Source of the DNA: Nocardia asteroides
GTDB taxonomy: Bacteria; Actinomycetota; Actinomycetes; Mycobacteriales; Mycobacteriaceae
DNA: 64,000 bases
Direction of reading: 5' to 3'
Assembly (NCBI RefSeq): GCF_021183625.1
Contig: NZ_CP089214.1
Span: 3,038,001 to 3,102,000 of the forward strand
Shown here: in pieces, positions 52,615 to 61,566 of the stretch
How positions within the stretch are numbered: position 1 is the stretch's first letter
Layout of the letters: each line of letters opens with the position of its first letter
Notes under the pieces: generated by a model
Told to the model about the DNA's origin: nothing
What the model saw: the letters and a program-made list of their open reading frames with translations, nothing else
The model's database searches: none
Made by a program: the position numbers and the translations under genes

Positions 52615-52672
52615 ACCTCGACATCGCTAACCTGAACTGGACCTGACGACCGATCGGGGTGAAGGTCGAACC

Positions 52673-53572
52673 ATGCTCCGCACCGGCCTGTACGTCCCGC
52701 TGATCACCCCGTTCACCGCCTCCGGCGAACTCGCACCCGACGCGCTGGCGGCACTCGCGCACGCCGTGCTCGCCGACGGCGCAGCCGGGCTGGTCGCGCT
52801 CGGCACCACCGCCGAAGCCGCGGCGCTCACGCCGGAGGAGCGCGGCACCGTCATCGAGATCTGCGCGGCTGCCTGCGCCCGGTACGGCGCACCGCTCGTC
52901 GCCGGCGCGGGCACGAACACCACCGCCGCCTCGATCGAGCAGCTCGCGGGGCTGGATCCGCGGATCAGCGCCGCGCTCACGGTGGTCCCCTACTACACCC
53001 GGCCGTCCGAAGACGGTGTGGTCGAGCACTTCCGGCTGCTCGCCGCCGCCTGCCCGGTGCCGCTGATCGTTTACAACATTCCGTACCGCACCGGCCGCGC
53101 GCTGAGCGCGGAGACGCTCGGCCGGATCGCCAGCATCCCGAACATCGCCGGTTTCAAGCACTCCACCGGCGGCATCGACGAGACCACCATCGCCTTCCTC
53201 GCCGACCTCCCCGCCGACGTCGCGGTCCTGGCGGGCGACGATCTCTTCACCGCACCGATGCTCGCCCTGGGCGCGAGCGGAGCCATCCTGGCCTGCGCCA
53301 ATATCGCCGCCCGCCCGTACGCCGAGCTCATCGCCGCCTGGCGCGCGGGCTCGATCGAGCACGCGCGGCAACTCGGCCACCGCCTCGTCCCGCTCACCCG
53401 CGCACTCTTCACCGAGCCCAACCCGACCGTGCTCAAGGCCGTGCTCGCCGCCGAGGGCCGCATCCCGAGCCCGCACGTCCGCCTCCCCCTGCTCCCCGCG
53501 CGCCCGGAATCGACCGCCGCCGCGCTGGCCTGCGTGGAGCAGCTCGGCCTCGGACAGACTTCGCGGGGGTGA
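52673..53572 (+). CDS. DapA-family (dihydrodipicolinate synthase/N-acetylneuraminate lyase) aldolase
   Basis: Class I pyruvate-dependent aldolase barrel of 299 residues. The Schiff-base Lys162 is in NIAGFKHSTGG and the catalytic Tyr134 in IVYNIPYRTG; the pyruvate-carboxylate Thr pair is in LGTTAE, where DapA has GTTGE. Alone with a LysR regulator, away from lysine genes, it is more likely a catabolic 2-keto-sugar or hydroxyproline-type lyase than the biosynthetic DapA. GAAGG precedes ATG 52673, with a TAACCT hexamer about 40 bases upstream. Confidence 0.9.
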   Translation: MLRTGLYVPLITPFTASGELAPDALAALAHAVLADGAAGLVALGTTAEAAALTPEERGTVIEICAAACARYGAPLVAGAGTNTTAASIEQLAGLDPRISAALTVVPYYTRPSEDGVVEHFRLLAAACPVPLIVYNIPYRTGRALSAETLGRIASIPNIAGFKHSTGGIDETTIAFLADLPADVAVLAGDDLFTAPMLALGASGAILACANIAARPYAELIAAWRAGSIEHARQLGHRLVPLTRALFTEPNPTVLKAVLAAEGRIPSPHVRLPLLPARPESTAAALACVEQLGLGQTSRG

Positions 53573-53600
53573 GCGGACCACCGTTCCGCGACAACGTCGC

Positions 53601-54266
53601 CTACCCGCGCGCGACAGCGAGCGATTCCAGGAGTGCCACGGCTTCGGCCCGCACGGCTCCCGCGGCCCCGAGCACGCGCAGGACCGCCTCCGGAATGGTG
53701 TGCTCCGCGTACTCCGGCGCGGCCCCCTCGTCGGAGCGGATATTGATCACCGTCTCCACCAGGCGGAAGGGAAGCACCTCCGAGCCGGGAACGGCGCGCG
53801 ATCCCAGGTCGGCGAGGACGCGCCGGGCGAGCTCCTCGTAGTGCCCGCGCAGCTCGTCCCGGCGCAGCCGGAAGGCGGCGAACCGCTCGGTGCGCAGCTC
53901 GGGAAGCAGGTAGAGCGCGCCGAGATTCCAGCGCGCGGCACACAGCTGCCTGACATCGAAGAGCGCGAGCGCGTAGAGCCGCACGGCGGCGGGCACGGGC
54001 GAACCACCCAGCCCCTCGGCGAATTCCAGTGGCCCGGCGACGGTCTCGGCCAGCAGCGCGTCCAGGATGTCGTCCTTGGCGGCGAAGTGGTGGTAGAGCG
54101 AGGCCTGCCGGATGCCGACCGCGTCGGCGACCGCGCGGGTGGAGGTATTGGCGTAGCCCTTGGTGGTGAAGAGCTCGCCCGCGGCGTCCAGGATCTCGGC
54201 CCGCGGCGTCTGCCCGTGCCTGCGCCGCTGCTCGAGCCGCGGGCGCCCCGGTCCGAGGTTCGTCAC
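53601..54266 (-). CDS. TetR-family regulator beside the DUF1989 / carboxyltransferase locus
   Basis: TetR repressor of 221 residues. The helix-turn-helix is NTSTRAVADAVGIRQASLYHHFAAKDDIL (about 38-66), with a basic N-terminus (GPGRPRLEQRRRHGQ). I chose GTG 54266; the frame is open to 54311 without conservation. It is divergent from the permease, and a CTGTC-N4-GACAG palindrome (54334-54347) lies between them. It probably controls the permease and the downstream genes in response to their substrate. Confidence 0.9.
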   Translation of the reverse strand: MTNLGPGRPRLEQRRRHGQTPRAEILDAAGELFTTKGYANTSTRAVADAVGIRQASLYHHFAAKDDILDALLAETVAGPLEFAEGLGGSPVPAAVRLYALALFDVRQLCAARWNLGALYLLPELRTERFAAFRLRRDELRGHYEELARRVLADLGSRAVPGSEVLPFRLVETVINIRSDEGAAPEYAEHTIPEAVLRVLGAAGAVRAEAVALLESLAVARG

Positions 54267-54333
54267 GCAGCCATTCTGGCACTGCACCGGGGCAAACCCG
54301 TCTCGCACCACACTGACCTGCGCGGAGAGATTC

Positions 54334-54347
54334 CTGTCATCCGACAG
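54334..54347. promoter_or_regulatory. candidate TetR operator CTGTC-N4-GACAG
   Basis: Perfect 5-bp arms around ATCC between the divergent TetR and permease genes, 68 bp from the TetR start and 126 bp from the permease start. I looked here for a guanidine riboswitch and did not see one. Confidence 0.5.
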
Positions 54348-54472
54348 AAACTCATGAAACGCAGACGTTACGGCGCTTGACCGGAGCGATACACAGCGGT
54401 CACCGGGAACGCGATCGGCGGGTCAAAACTGTCACTCGATAGATATTTCGGCCCGTCCCGAAGGAACCGATC

Positions 54473-55987
54473 ATGGCCACCACTCTGGAACCCACCGCCC
54501 CCGGGAGTCCGCCGTCCGACACCCGCGACGGCGCCGACCTCGCGACGTTCGGCTACGAACCGGTGCTGCACCGCAAGCTGGGCCGGTACGCCTCGTTCGC
54601 GGCGGGCTTCTCGTTCGTCTCCATCCTCACCACGATCTTCCAGTTCTTCGCCTTCGGGTACTCGTTCGGCGGCGCCGCCTTCTTCTGGACCTGGCCGCTG
54701 GTCTTCGCCGGCCAGTTCCTGGTCGCGCTGAACTTCGCCGAGCTGGCCGCCCGCTACCCCATCTCGGGCTGTATCTACCAGTGGTCGCGGCGGCTGGCGG
54801 GCGAGGCGGTCGGCTGGTTCGCCGGCTGGCTGATGATCATCGCGCAGATCGTCACCGCGGCGGCCGCGGCGATCGCGCTGCAGGTGGTGCTGCCGAGCAT
54901 CTGGAGCGGATTCCAGATCATCGGCACCGACACCGCGCTGACCTCGCACGACGGCGCCATGAACGCGGTGCTGCTCGGCAGCGCGCTGCTGGTGGTGACC
55001 ACGGTGATCAACGTGATCGGCATCGACCTGATGGCCAGGATCAACTCGATCGGCGTGACCATCGAGATCGTCGGCGTGCTCGCGATCATCGGGCTCTTCT
55101 TCACCAGCGCGGAGCGCGGGCCGGATGTCGTCTTCGACACCTCGCAGGCGGTCGAGGGGCCGTACTGGATGGCCTTCCTGATCTCCGGGCTGATGGCGGC
55201 GTACGTGATGGTCGGCTTCGACTCGGCCGGTGAGCTCTCCGAGGAGACCAAGAACCCGCGCCGGGTCGCGCCGCGCACCATCCTCACCGCGCTCACCGCC
55301 TCGGCGCTCGGCGGCGGGCTCATCCTGGTCGGCGCGCTGATGGCGGCGCCGAGCCTGGACGACGGCGCGCTCGCCGAGGGCGGGCTGGCCTACGTGCTCA
55401 CCGCCAAGCTGGACAGCCCGGCCGGAACGGTGCTGCTCGGCTGCGTAGCGGTGGCGATCATGGTGTGCACGCTGGCCGTGCAGACCGCCGGTTCGCGGCT
55501 GCTCTTCTCCATGGCGCGGGACGGCAAGCTGCCCTTCGCCAGGGCGCTCGCCGCGGTGCACCCGCGGTACGGCACCCCGGTGCTGCCCGCGATCGTGATC
55601 GGCGCCGTCGGCATCGCGCTGCTGGTGCTGAACCTGGGCAACTCGGCCATCTTCGCCACCCTCGCCAGCGTCGGCATCGCCACGCTCTACCTGGCCTACC
55701 TGCTGGTGACGACGCCGCTGCTGGTGCGCCGGTTCCGCGGGTGGCAGAGCGAGCCGGGGCTGTTCGGGCTCGGCCGCTTCGGGATTCCGGTCAACCTGCT
55801 CGCGGTGGCGTGGGGCATCGCCATGACGGTGAACCTGGCCTGGCCGCGGGCCGAGGTGTACACGCCGGAGGGCGGCTCCTGGTGGATGCTCTGGGCCGCA
55901 CCGCTCTTCGTGCTGCTCGCCGTCGGCGTCGGCTTCGCGATCTACCGCACCGTGGCGGACAAGCCCGCCCCCGCCCTCGTCCCCTGA
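54473..55987 (+). CDS. APC-superfamily amino acid/urea-type permease
   Basis: Transporter of 504 residues with about twelve hydrophobic segments. After a hydrophilic N-terminus (GYEPVLHRKLGRYASFAAGF) come SFVSILTTIFQFFAFGYSFGG and the APC consensus ELAARYPISGCIYQWSRRLAGEAVGWFAGWL, then GFDSAGELSEETKNPRRVAPR. This branch is commonly annotated as the permease of urea carboxylase systems. The AAGGAA ribosome site and its place at the head of the DUF1989 genes suggest it imports their substrate (urea, guanidine or a guanidino compound). A strong terminator-like hairpin (55992-56027) follows. Confidence 0.9.
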   Translation: MATTLEPTAPGSPPSDTRDGADLATFGYEPVLHRKLGRYASFAAGFSFVSILTTIFQFFAFGYSFGGAAFFWTWPLVFAGQFLVALNFAELAARYPISGCIYQWSRRLAGEAVGWFAGWLMIIAQIVTAAAAAIALQVVLPSIWSGFQIIGTDTALTSHDGAMNAVLLGSALLVVTTVINVIGIDLMARINSIGVTIEIVGVLAIIGLFFTSAERGPDVVFDTSQAVEGPYWMAFLISGLMAAYVMVGFDSAGELSEETKNPRRVAPRTILTALTASALGGGLILVGALMAAPSLDDGALAEGGLAYVLTAKLDSPAGTVLLGCVAVAIMVCTLAVQTAGSRLLFSMARDGKLPFARALAAVHPRYGTPVLPAIVIGAVGIALLVLNLGNSAIFATLASVGIATLYLAYLLVTTPLLVRRFRGWQSEPGLFGLGRFGIPVNLLAVAWGIAMTVNLAWPRAEVYTPEGGSWWMLWAAPLFVLLAVGVGFAIYRTVADKPAPALVP

Positions 55988-55991
55988 TCCG

Positions 55992-56027
55992 CCGGGGCGG
56001 TGCCGATGCCGGTCGGCACCGCCCCGG
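55992..56027 (+). terminator. 15-bp hairpin after the permease gene
   Basis: CCGGGGCGGTGCCGA and its exact complement around TGCCGG, 5 bp past the stop. It would end or attenuate the permease transcript before the DUF1989 genes. Confidence 0.8.
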
Positions 56028-56082
56028 GTGCGGCGGGGTGCTACCCGTCGAGGAGCCCACCAGCCGCCTGCGCCGCCGCCCC

Positions 56083-56123
56083 TCGCGGAGCAAGCAGCCG
56101 CCCGTCGCGGAGCAAGCAGCCGC
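56083..56123 (+). repeat. 19-bp direct repeat, two copies, 22-bp period
   Basis: TCGCGGAGCAAGCAGCCGC occurs at 56083-56101 and 56105-56123 in the leader of the first DUF1989 gene. Function unknown; it may be a small local duplication or a regulator site. Confidence 0.8.
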
Positions 56124-56162
56124 TCGGTGCGAGCGCCGCACCTTTCACCTCCAGGAGTCCCG

Positions 56163-56915
56163 ATGACAAGCACCGAATCCACCGCGGGCGCGCGGGAACA
56201 CGCCCGTGCCCAGGCGGCCGCCGCCACGCTCGCCGAACCCGAACTGCCCGCGGGCGTCGATCCCGCGAAGGTCGTGCTCCGCGACCGCATCCCGGCGGGC
56301 GGCTACCTGACGAGAGTCCTTGCCCGCGGCACCCGCCTCCGCCTCACCGACCCCACCGGCACGGCCTGCGCGCACCTGCTGCTGCTGCGCGCCGAGGCCC
56401 CGTGGGAGCGGCTGAACGTCGCCGACACGCTCAAGGTCCCGTGGCAGGCGTACCTCGGCACCGGCCACCCGCTCCTCTCCGACCAGGGCCGACTCCTGGC
56501 CACGGTGCTCGCCGACACCTCGGGCCACCACGACGCGCTCTGCGGTCCGACGCCCGAGGTCCGCCACGCCCTGCGGCTCGGCGCGGCCAAGCACGGGCTC
56601 GCGCCCGCCGACGTCGGGCCGACGCTCTCCTTCTTCCGCGGGGTCCGGGTGGACGCCGACGGCGGCCTGGTCAGCACCGGCAGCGCGGCGCCCGGCGCCG
56701 CGCTCGACCTGCTGATCCAGCTGCCGGTCACCGTGCTGCTGGCGACCGGCGGCCACCCGCTGGACGAGCGCCCCGCCGCCGAGCTGGACGTGGTCGCCTG
56801 GGCCGCCCCGGAGGAGCTGACACTGCACCCCAATTCGGACCCGGAGTACCTGCGGGCCGTCGACAACACCGAGGCGGCCCTGACCGCTTCCCGCGACCAG
56901 GGGGTCCCGGCATGA
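56163..56915 (+). CDS. DUF1989 protein, first urea/guanidine carboxylase-associated subunit (CgdA-like)
   Basis: DUF1989-fold protein of 250 residues. It has [55 protein letters not shown] and the ending [20 protein letters not shown], which is the signature of the urea amidolyase-associated protein 1 group. Related pairs form carboxyguanidine deiminase (CgdA/CgdB), which turns carboxyguanidine into allophanate. ATG 56163 follows AGGAG; its stop overlaps the next start. The partner subunit is encoded directly downstream. Confidence 0.87.
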   Translation: MTSTESTAGAREHARAQAAAATLAEPELPAGVDPAKVVLRDRIPAGGYLTRVLARGTRLRLTDPTGTACAHLLLLRAEAPWERLNVADTLKVPWQAYLGTGHPLLSDQGRLLATVLADTSGHHDALCGPTPEVRHALRLGAAKHGLAPADVGPTLSFFRGVRVDADGGLVSTGSAAPGAALDLLIQLPVTVLLATGGHPLDERPAAELDVVAWAAPEELTLHPNSDPEYLRAVDNTEAALTASRDQGVPA

Positions 56916-57529
56916 CCAGCACCGAAACGCTCGTCCTCGACGAGACCGTCGCCGCCTGTGCCCCCTGGTCCACCGTGGTGCGCGCGGGCGAGCAGCTGCG
57001 GATCATCGACCTGCACGGCAACCAGGCCGTCGACTGCCTGCTCTACTCCGCCGCCGACCCGGCGGGCGAGCGGTACAGCGCGCAGGCGACCGTGACCGCG
57101 CAGCGCAATATCTTCCTCACCACCGGCAGCGTGCTGCGCACCGACTCCGGCGCCGCGCTGATGACGGTGCTCGCCGACGAGGTCGGCAACCACGACACCC
57201 TCGCCGGCGCCTGCTCGCAGGAGTCGAACACGCTGCGCTACGGGCAGCACACCAGGCACCAGCACGCCTGCGTGGAGAACTTCCTCACCGAGGCGCTGAA
57301 GTGGGGGCTCGGCAAGCGCGACCTGGTCTCGAACATCAACTGGTTCATGAACGTCCCGGTGGAGCCGGACGGCACGCTCGGCATCGTGGACGGGCTCTCC
57401 GCGCCGGGCAAATCGGTGACGCTGCGCGCCGAGATCGACACCCTGGTGCTGGTCTCCAACTGCCCGCAGATCAACAACCCGTGCAACGGTTTCGACCCGA
57501 CGCCGGTGCGCATGGTGGTGACCCGATGA
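56912..57529 (+). CDS. DUF1989 protein, second associated subunit (CgdB-like)
   Basis: DUF1989-fold protein of 205 residues. Signatures of the associated protein 2 group: [20 protein letters not shown], the metal-site cysteines in [13 protein letters not shown] and QHACVENF, and the C-terminal [20 protein letters not shown]. The family uses these cysteines to bind zinc. It overlaps the first DUF1989 gene by 4 bases and the carboxyltransferase gene by 4, so all three are translated together. A heteromeric hydrolase with the first subunit is expected. Confidence 0.88.
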   Translation: MTSTETLVLDETVAACAPWSTVVRAGEQLRIIDLHGNQAVDCLLYSAADPAGERYSAQATVTAQRNIFLTTGSVLRTDSGAALMTVLADEVGNHDTLAGACSQESNTLRYGQHTRHQHACVENFLTEALKWGLGKRDLVSNINWFMNVPVEPDGTLGIVDGLSAPGKSVTLRAEIDTLVLVSNCPQINNPCNGFDPTPVRMVVTR

Positions 57530-59520
57530 GCGTTCTCACCGACTCCGTGCTCCTGCCGGACGACTTGGCGCAGGTCTCGACCGTTACCGTCGTGCGTCCC
57601 GGTCCGCTGAGCACGATCCAGGACTGGCCGGGCCGCACCGGGTACTGGCACGTCGGCGTCCCGCCGTCCGGTCCGATGGACGATCTCTCGTTCCGGCTCG
57701 GCAATCGCTCGGTCGGGAACCCGGAGGGCGCACCCGGCCTGGAGTGCACCCTGGCCGGACCGGCCCTGCGCTTCGACCGCGCCACCGCGATCTGCGTGAC
57801 CGGCGCACCCGCCCCGGTCACCGTGAACGGCGAACCGGTCGCGCAGTGGCGCGCGGTGACGGTCCCGGCGGGCGGCACGCTCGAGGTCGGTGCGGTGACC
57901 GGCCCGGGGCTGCGGGTCTACGTGCTGATCGCGGGCGGCCTCGACCTACCCGAATACCTCGGCAGCACCGCCACCTTCACGCTCGGCAAGTTCGGCGGCA
58001 GCACCGGCGGAATCCTCCGCGAGGGCGAGACGCTGCCGCTCGGCGAGCCGGTCGACGCGGCCACCGGCGCGGTGCCGATGGAGCACCAGCCCGCGCTCAC
58101 CCGGCACTGGCAGCTGGCCGTCACCGAGGGCCCGCACGGCGCCCCCGAGTTCTTCACCCGCGCCGATATCGACACCCTCTACGCGACCCCCTACGAGGTA
58201 CACTTCAACTCCGACCGCACCGGCGTCCGGCTGATCGGCCCGAAACCGGCCTGGGCCCGCCCGGACGGCGGCGAGGCCGGGCTGCACCCGTCCAATATCC
58301 ACGACACCCCGTACTCCGTCGGCGCGCTGGACTTCACCGGCGACACCCCCATCCTGCTCGGCCCGGACGGGCCGAGCCTCGGCGGATTCGTCTGCCCGGT
58401 CACGGTGACCGCCGCCGACCGCTGGAAGCTCGGCCAGCTCGCCCCCGGCGACACCGTGCGCTTCGTCCCCGTGCGCGGCGCCACCACAGCGCCGCTCCAC
58501 GAGTTGGGCCGGGAACGCCGTGCGGGCTTCCCGATCGTGCTCAGCCCCGGCGGCGACGGTGACGACGGGATACTGCGCCGCGGCCACGTCGACGCCGAGA
58601 CCTCGGTGACCTACCGGCGCGCGGGCGACGACGGCGTCCTCGTCGAATACGGCGAGATGACCCTCGACCTCGCGCTCCGCGCCCGGGTACACGCCCTCCA
58701 CGAGCACCTGAACACCGACCGCCCGCGCGGCATCACCGAACTCACCCCCGGCATCCGCTCGCTACAGATCCGCACCGACCCCGCGGTGCTCCCGGTGCCA
58801 CGGCTGCTCGACCTGCTCGCCGAGGCGGAGACCGCCATCCCCGCCGCGAGCGACCTGATCGTTCCCAGCCGGACCGTGCACCTCCCGCTCTCCTGGGACG
58901 ACCCCGCCACCCGCGAGGCCATCACCCGCTACATGCACGGCGTCCGCGCCGACGCGCCCTGGTGCCCGTGGAACATCGAGTTCATCCGCCGCGTGAACGG
59001 ACTGGACTCGGTGCAGGAGGTCTACGACACCGTCTTCGACGCCGAGTACCTGGTACTCGGGCTCGGCGACGTCTACCTCGGCGCCCCCGTCGCCACCCCC
59101 ACCGACCCCAGGCACCGCCTGGTCACCACCAAGTACAACCCCGCCCGCACCTGGACCCCGGAGAACGCCGTCGGCATCGGCGGCGCCTACATGTGCATCT
59201 ACGGCATGGAAGGGCCGGGTGGGTACCAGTTCGTCGGCCGCACCACCCAGGTGTGGAACCACCGCGCCACCGGTGCGGACGACCCCTGGATGCTGCGCTT
59301 CTTCGACCGGATCCGCTGGTACCCGGTCGAAGCGGACGAACTGCTCGACTTGCGCGCCGACTTCACGGGGGAGGTGCGCACCGAGGACGGTTCCTTCTCG
59401 CTCGCGGAGTACCGAGGGTTCCTGGATGCCGAGGCGGATTCCATCGCGGAGTTCCGGGGTCGGCAGGCAGAAGCATTCGGCGCCGAGCGGGAGTCGTGGC
59501 GGCGGGCGGGTGAGCTGTAG
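57526..59520 (+). CDS. carboxyltransferase-only relative of urea/guanidine carboxylase (KipA-KipI fusion)
   Basis: Protein of 664 residues equal to the central part of urea carboxylase. The N-terminal half is the KipA/AHS2-type lobe ([20 protein letters not shown], then [17 protein letters not shown]), the second half the KipI/AHS1 lobe ([30 protein letters not shown]). The end ([16 protein letters not shown] [20 protein letters not shown]) is where full enzymes continue into the biotin-carrier domain; here a stop follows at once. There is no biotin carboxylase N-terminus and no Lys-biotin motif. It must borrow a BC-BCCP subunit, or it does another reaction (for example 5-oxoprolinase-like). 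No frameshift is seen; the ends look natural. Confidence 0.85.
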   Translation: MSVLTDSVLLPDDLAQVSTVTVVRPGPLSTIQDWPGRTGYWHVGVPPSGPMDDLSFRLGNRSVGNPEGAPGLECTLAGPALRFDRATAICVTGAPAPVTVNGEPVAQWRAVTVPAGGTLEVGAVTGPGLRVYVLIAGGLDLPEYLGSTATFTLGKFGGSTGGILREGETLPLGEPVDAATGAVPMEHQPALTRHWQLAVTEGPHGAPEFFTRADIDTLYATPYEVHFNSDRTGVRLIGPKPAWARPDGGEAGLHPSNIHDTPYSVGALDFTGDTPILLGPDGPSLGGFVCPVTVTAADRWKLGQLAPGDTVRFVPVRGATTAPLHELGRERRAGFPIVLSPGGDGDDGILRRGHVDAETSVTYRRAGDDGVLVEYGEMTLDLALRARVHALHEHLNTDRPRGITELTPGIRSLQIRTDPAVLPVPRLLDLLAEAETAIPAASDLIVPSRTVHLPLSWDDPATREAITRYMHGVRADAPWCPWNIEFIRRVNGLDSVQEVYDTVFDAEYLVLGLGDVYLGAPVATPTDPRHRLVTTKYNPARTWTPENAVGIGGAYMCIYGMEGPGGYQFVGRTTQVWNHRATGADDPWMLRFFDRIRWYPVEADELLDLRADFTGEVRTEDGSFSLAEYRGFLDAEADSIAEFRGRQAEAFGAERESWRRAGEL

Positions 59521-59524
59521 GGCT

Positions 59525-59770
59525 TCACGGAAGGTACAGCCTCTCGTTCGGCAGGCGCCGAAGCCGGGCATCCGAGTCGTCGGGCGATGTCGATGCTTCG
59601 ACATCGCTTCGCTCGGCGACCTCGGCGGCGAAAGCGGTCGCGGCTGTGACGCAGGCCCGGTAGTCGAATCGAACGCTGCCGCGCTCGGTATGGATCGTCA
59701 CCGAGACCAGCACATCCGGCTCCTGCGGTGCCGGTGAAGGTAGGTCACTCACCGAGACGGATTCCTCCAT
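59525..59770 (-). CDS. small hypothetical protein (81 aa)
   Basis: Acidic 81-residue protein starting at ATG 59770, ending 4 bp from the carboxyltransferase stop on the opposite strand. It has DVLVSVTIHTERGSVRFDYRACV as a beta-like segment and a Ser/Asp-rich tail. An upstream extension in frame to 59923 has no likely coding character. No family recognised. The frame is probably real given good start-region spacing (GGAAUCCGU is poor, so the ribosome site is weak), but confidence is modest. Confidence 0.5.
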   Translation of the reverse strand: MEESVSVSDLPSPAPQEPDVLVSVTIHTERGSVRFDYRACVTAATAFAAEVAERSDVEASTSPDDSDARLRRLPNERLYLP

Positions 59771-60090
59771 GAAACAGCGGAACAGGTGGCGGTACCCGGC
59801 ACCGGGGGCGTTTCGCCACCGGCCTGCCACTCTGGCGGGCTGGTGCGCCGGGCGGGCATTCCGGGCGTCAGCCCGGTACCGGGTACCGGCTGCAACGGTT
59901 GCGGACGTGGCCACAAATCCCAACGCCCGAGAGGGATAGCCTCATTGGGGCTTGACCGCCGGTTCTCCAGCCGAAGTTCGATCACCCCTGCTGAGGTGGC
60001 CTAAGCTGGCGAATGCGCGAAACCGCTCGATCACGCAGCGGCCGCAGCAGGGGGTTCGGTGCCGACCGGCAACAGGAAAGAGCTTGCGTC
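59771..60090. other. intergenic region upstream of the XRE regulator
   Basis: About 320 bp without a gene I believe. It holds short GGTACC-containing inverted repeats (59789-59805 and about 59872-59890) and a TAAGCT hexamer (60002-60007) that could be the -10 of the regulator. Confidence 0.45.
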
Positions 60091-61566
60091 GTGACGGGGA
60101 TTGCGAGCTGCACCATATGTGGGGAAAAGAGGCCGGTAGTGACCCGCGGCCCGCTGTGTTCGTCGTGTATGCGGTCGGTCGGGTTGAATGAGCCCATTCC
60201 GCCGGAGTTCTTCGAACGGGCGAATATCCGGAAGGCTCTGGAAATCTACGACTTCGGCTCTGTCTTCACAGCGGTTCGTGACCGCACGGGGTTGAGCCAG
60301 ACCCAGCTCGGCATGCTCCTGGAGCTGAGCCAGTCGCGGATATCGGCCGTCGAGCGAGGCGAACGCCGCATAGGGCATGTGCGAGTTGTGGCGCGGGTGG
60401 CTTCCCGCCTGGGTATCCCGCCACAGCTCCTTGGCTTTCCCCGCCACGCGGGAGCCGGCCTGACGACCAGGGAGGTGAACTGGGTGGACCGACGCGATTT
60501 CCTCCTCTTGGTCACCGCCGCCACACTCGGCTCCAACCTGCATCCTGAACTGACTCGGCTGGGCAACCTGCTACCGAGCCATTCGAGCCCCATTGTCCGA
60601 ACCCGTCTCGGCCCAGCCGATATCGAAGCGATCGAGGCGATCAGCAGCGGATTTCGGCGCTGGGACATGGCGAACGGCGGCGGTCTGTGCCAAACCGCCG
60701 CTTTGGCGCAGGTACACCGGATTCGGGCGCTCGAGAACGCGGCGCGCAGTGAGAATCTGCGCACGCGATATTGGATCGCCGCGGCCGAACTCGCGGCGAC
60801 CGCCGCCTGGCTCGCCTATGACGTCGAAGATCACGGAACGGCTCGCAAACTCTGGGCATACGCACTCGATGCCACTCGCAAGGGGGCGGAGCATCCGCGC
60901 AGCACCGATCTGGCGGTAACCATCCTGCTGGACATGGCCCACCAGTCGCTGCACCTGTGGCGGTCCGAAATGCGAGAAAATCGGCGACAGGAGGCGCTGG
61001 CCTTCGCCCAGCTCGCATCGGCGACCTCCAGTAATCGGAAGTATCCCGTCAGTACGATGACCGCCGGCTACATCTCGGCCGTCACGGCGTGGTGCTGGGC
61101 TGCGCTGGGACAGGGCGAACCGATGCGGCGCGCGATCGGAACCGCACAGGATCACTACGGAGCCGCGAACGCCGACAACACCCCGCCCTGGGCGTCGTCG
61201 GTCACCGCCGCTGAACTCACCGCACAGCAGGGACACGCCTACTACCTGCTGTCACTGACAGATGCGGCAGTCGCACCGATCGCAGTCGAGCAACTTGCCG
61301 AGGCGATCGACGGCCACGTCATAGAGCACGCGCGAAGCCGAGCCATCGCACTGCCGACCTTGGCGGGCGCTCATCTCCAGGCGGGCAACTACGATACCGC
61401 CGCGAAGACCACCACCGACGCGATCAACGCGGTCACTTCGACGTCCTCTGCCCGCTGCTACACGCGGCTACGCGATCTCGACCGTGTCGCGGCCCGGCAC
61501 GACCGCGAGCCGATCGTCGCCGAACTGCGCGAAGAAATCCGGGTAGCCGCTCCGGCCACAATATGA
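60091..61566 (+). CDS. XRE-family regulator with N-terminal zinc knuckle and long TPR-like C-terminus
   Basis: Protein of 491 residues. The N-terminus has a four-cysteine knuckle (CTICGEKRP, GPLCSSCM), then an XRE helix-turn-helix (TGLSQTQLGMLLELSQSRISAVERGER, about residues 70-95) and a 350-residue helical, TPR-like region (TAAWLAYDVEDHGTARKLWAYALDATR and similar). This three-part layout is common in streptomycete and nocardial regulators. I chose GTG 60091, just before the knuckle; ATG 60013 is an alternative, 5 bases behind the TAAGCT -10, adding an Arg-rich extension. Its stop overlaps the APH-fold gene, so the two likely act together. Confidence 0.85.
   Translation: MTGIASCTICGEKRPVVTRGPLCSSCMRSVGLNEPIPPEFFERANIRKALEIYDFGSVFTAVRDRTGLSQTQLGMLLELSQSRISAVERGERRIGHVRVVARVASRLGIPPQLLGFPRHAGAGLTTREVNWVDRRDFLLLVTAATLGSNLHPELTRLGNLLPSHSSPIVRTRLGPADIEAIEAISSGFRRWDMANGGGLCQTAALAQVHRIRALENAARSENLRTRYWIAAAELAATAAWLAYDVEDHGTARKLWAYALDATRKGAEHPRSTDLAVTILLDMAHQSLHLWRSEMRENRRQEALAFAQLASATSSNRKYPVSTMTAGYISAVTAWCWAALGQGEPMRRAIGTAQDHYGAANADNTPPWASSVTAAELTAQQGHAYYLLSLTDAAVAPIAVEQLAEAIDGHVIEHARSRAIALPTLAGAHLQAGNYDTAAKTTTDAINAVTSTSSARCYTRLRDLDRVAARHDREPIVAELREEIRVAAPATI

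Noticed and set aside
54312..54472. guanidine-I (ykkC) riboswitch before the permease
   Set aside because: The conserved ykkC core sequences are not visible; only a short CTGTC-N4-GACAG palindrome is present.
59786..60004. 72-codon ORF upstream of the XRE regulator
   Set aside because: No ribosome site, repeated Pro/Gly composition from GGTACC repeats, and it covers the likely promoter.
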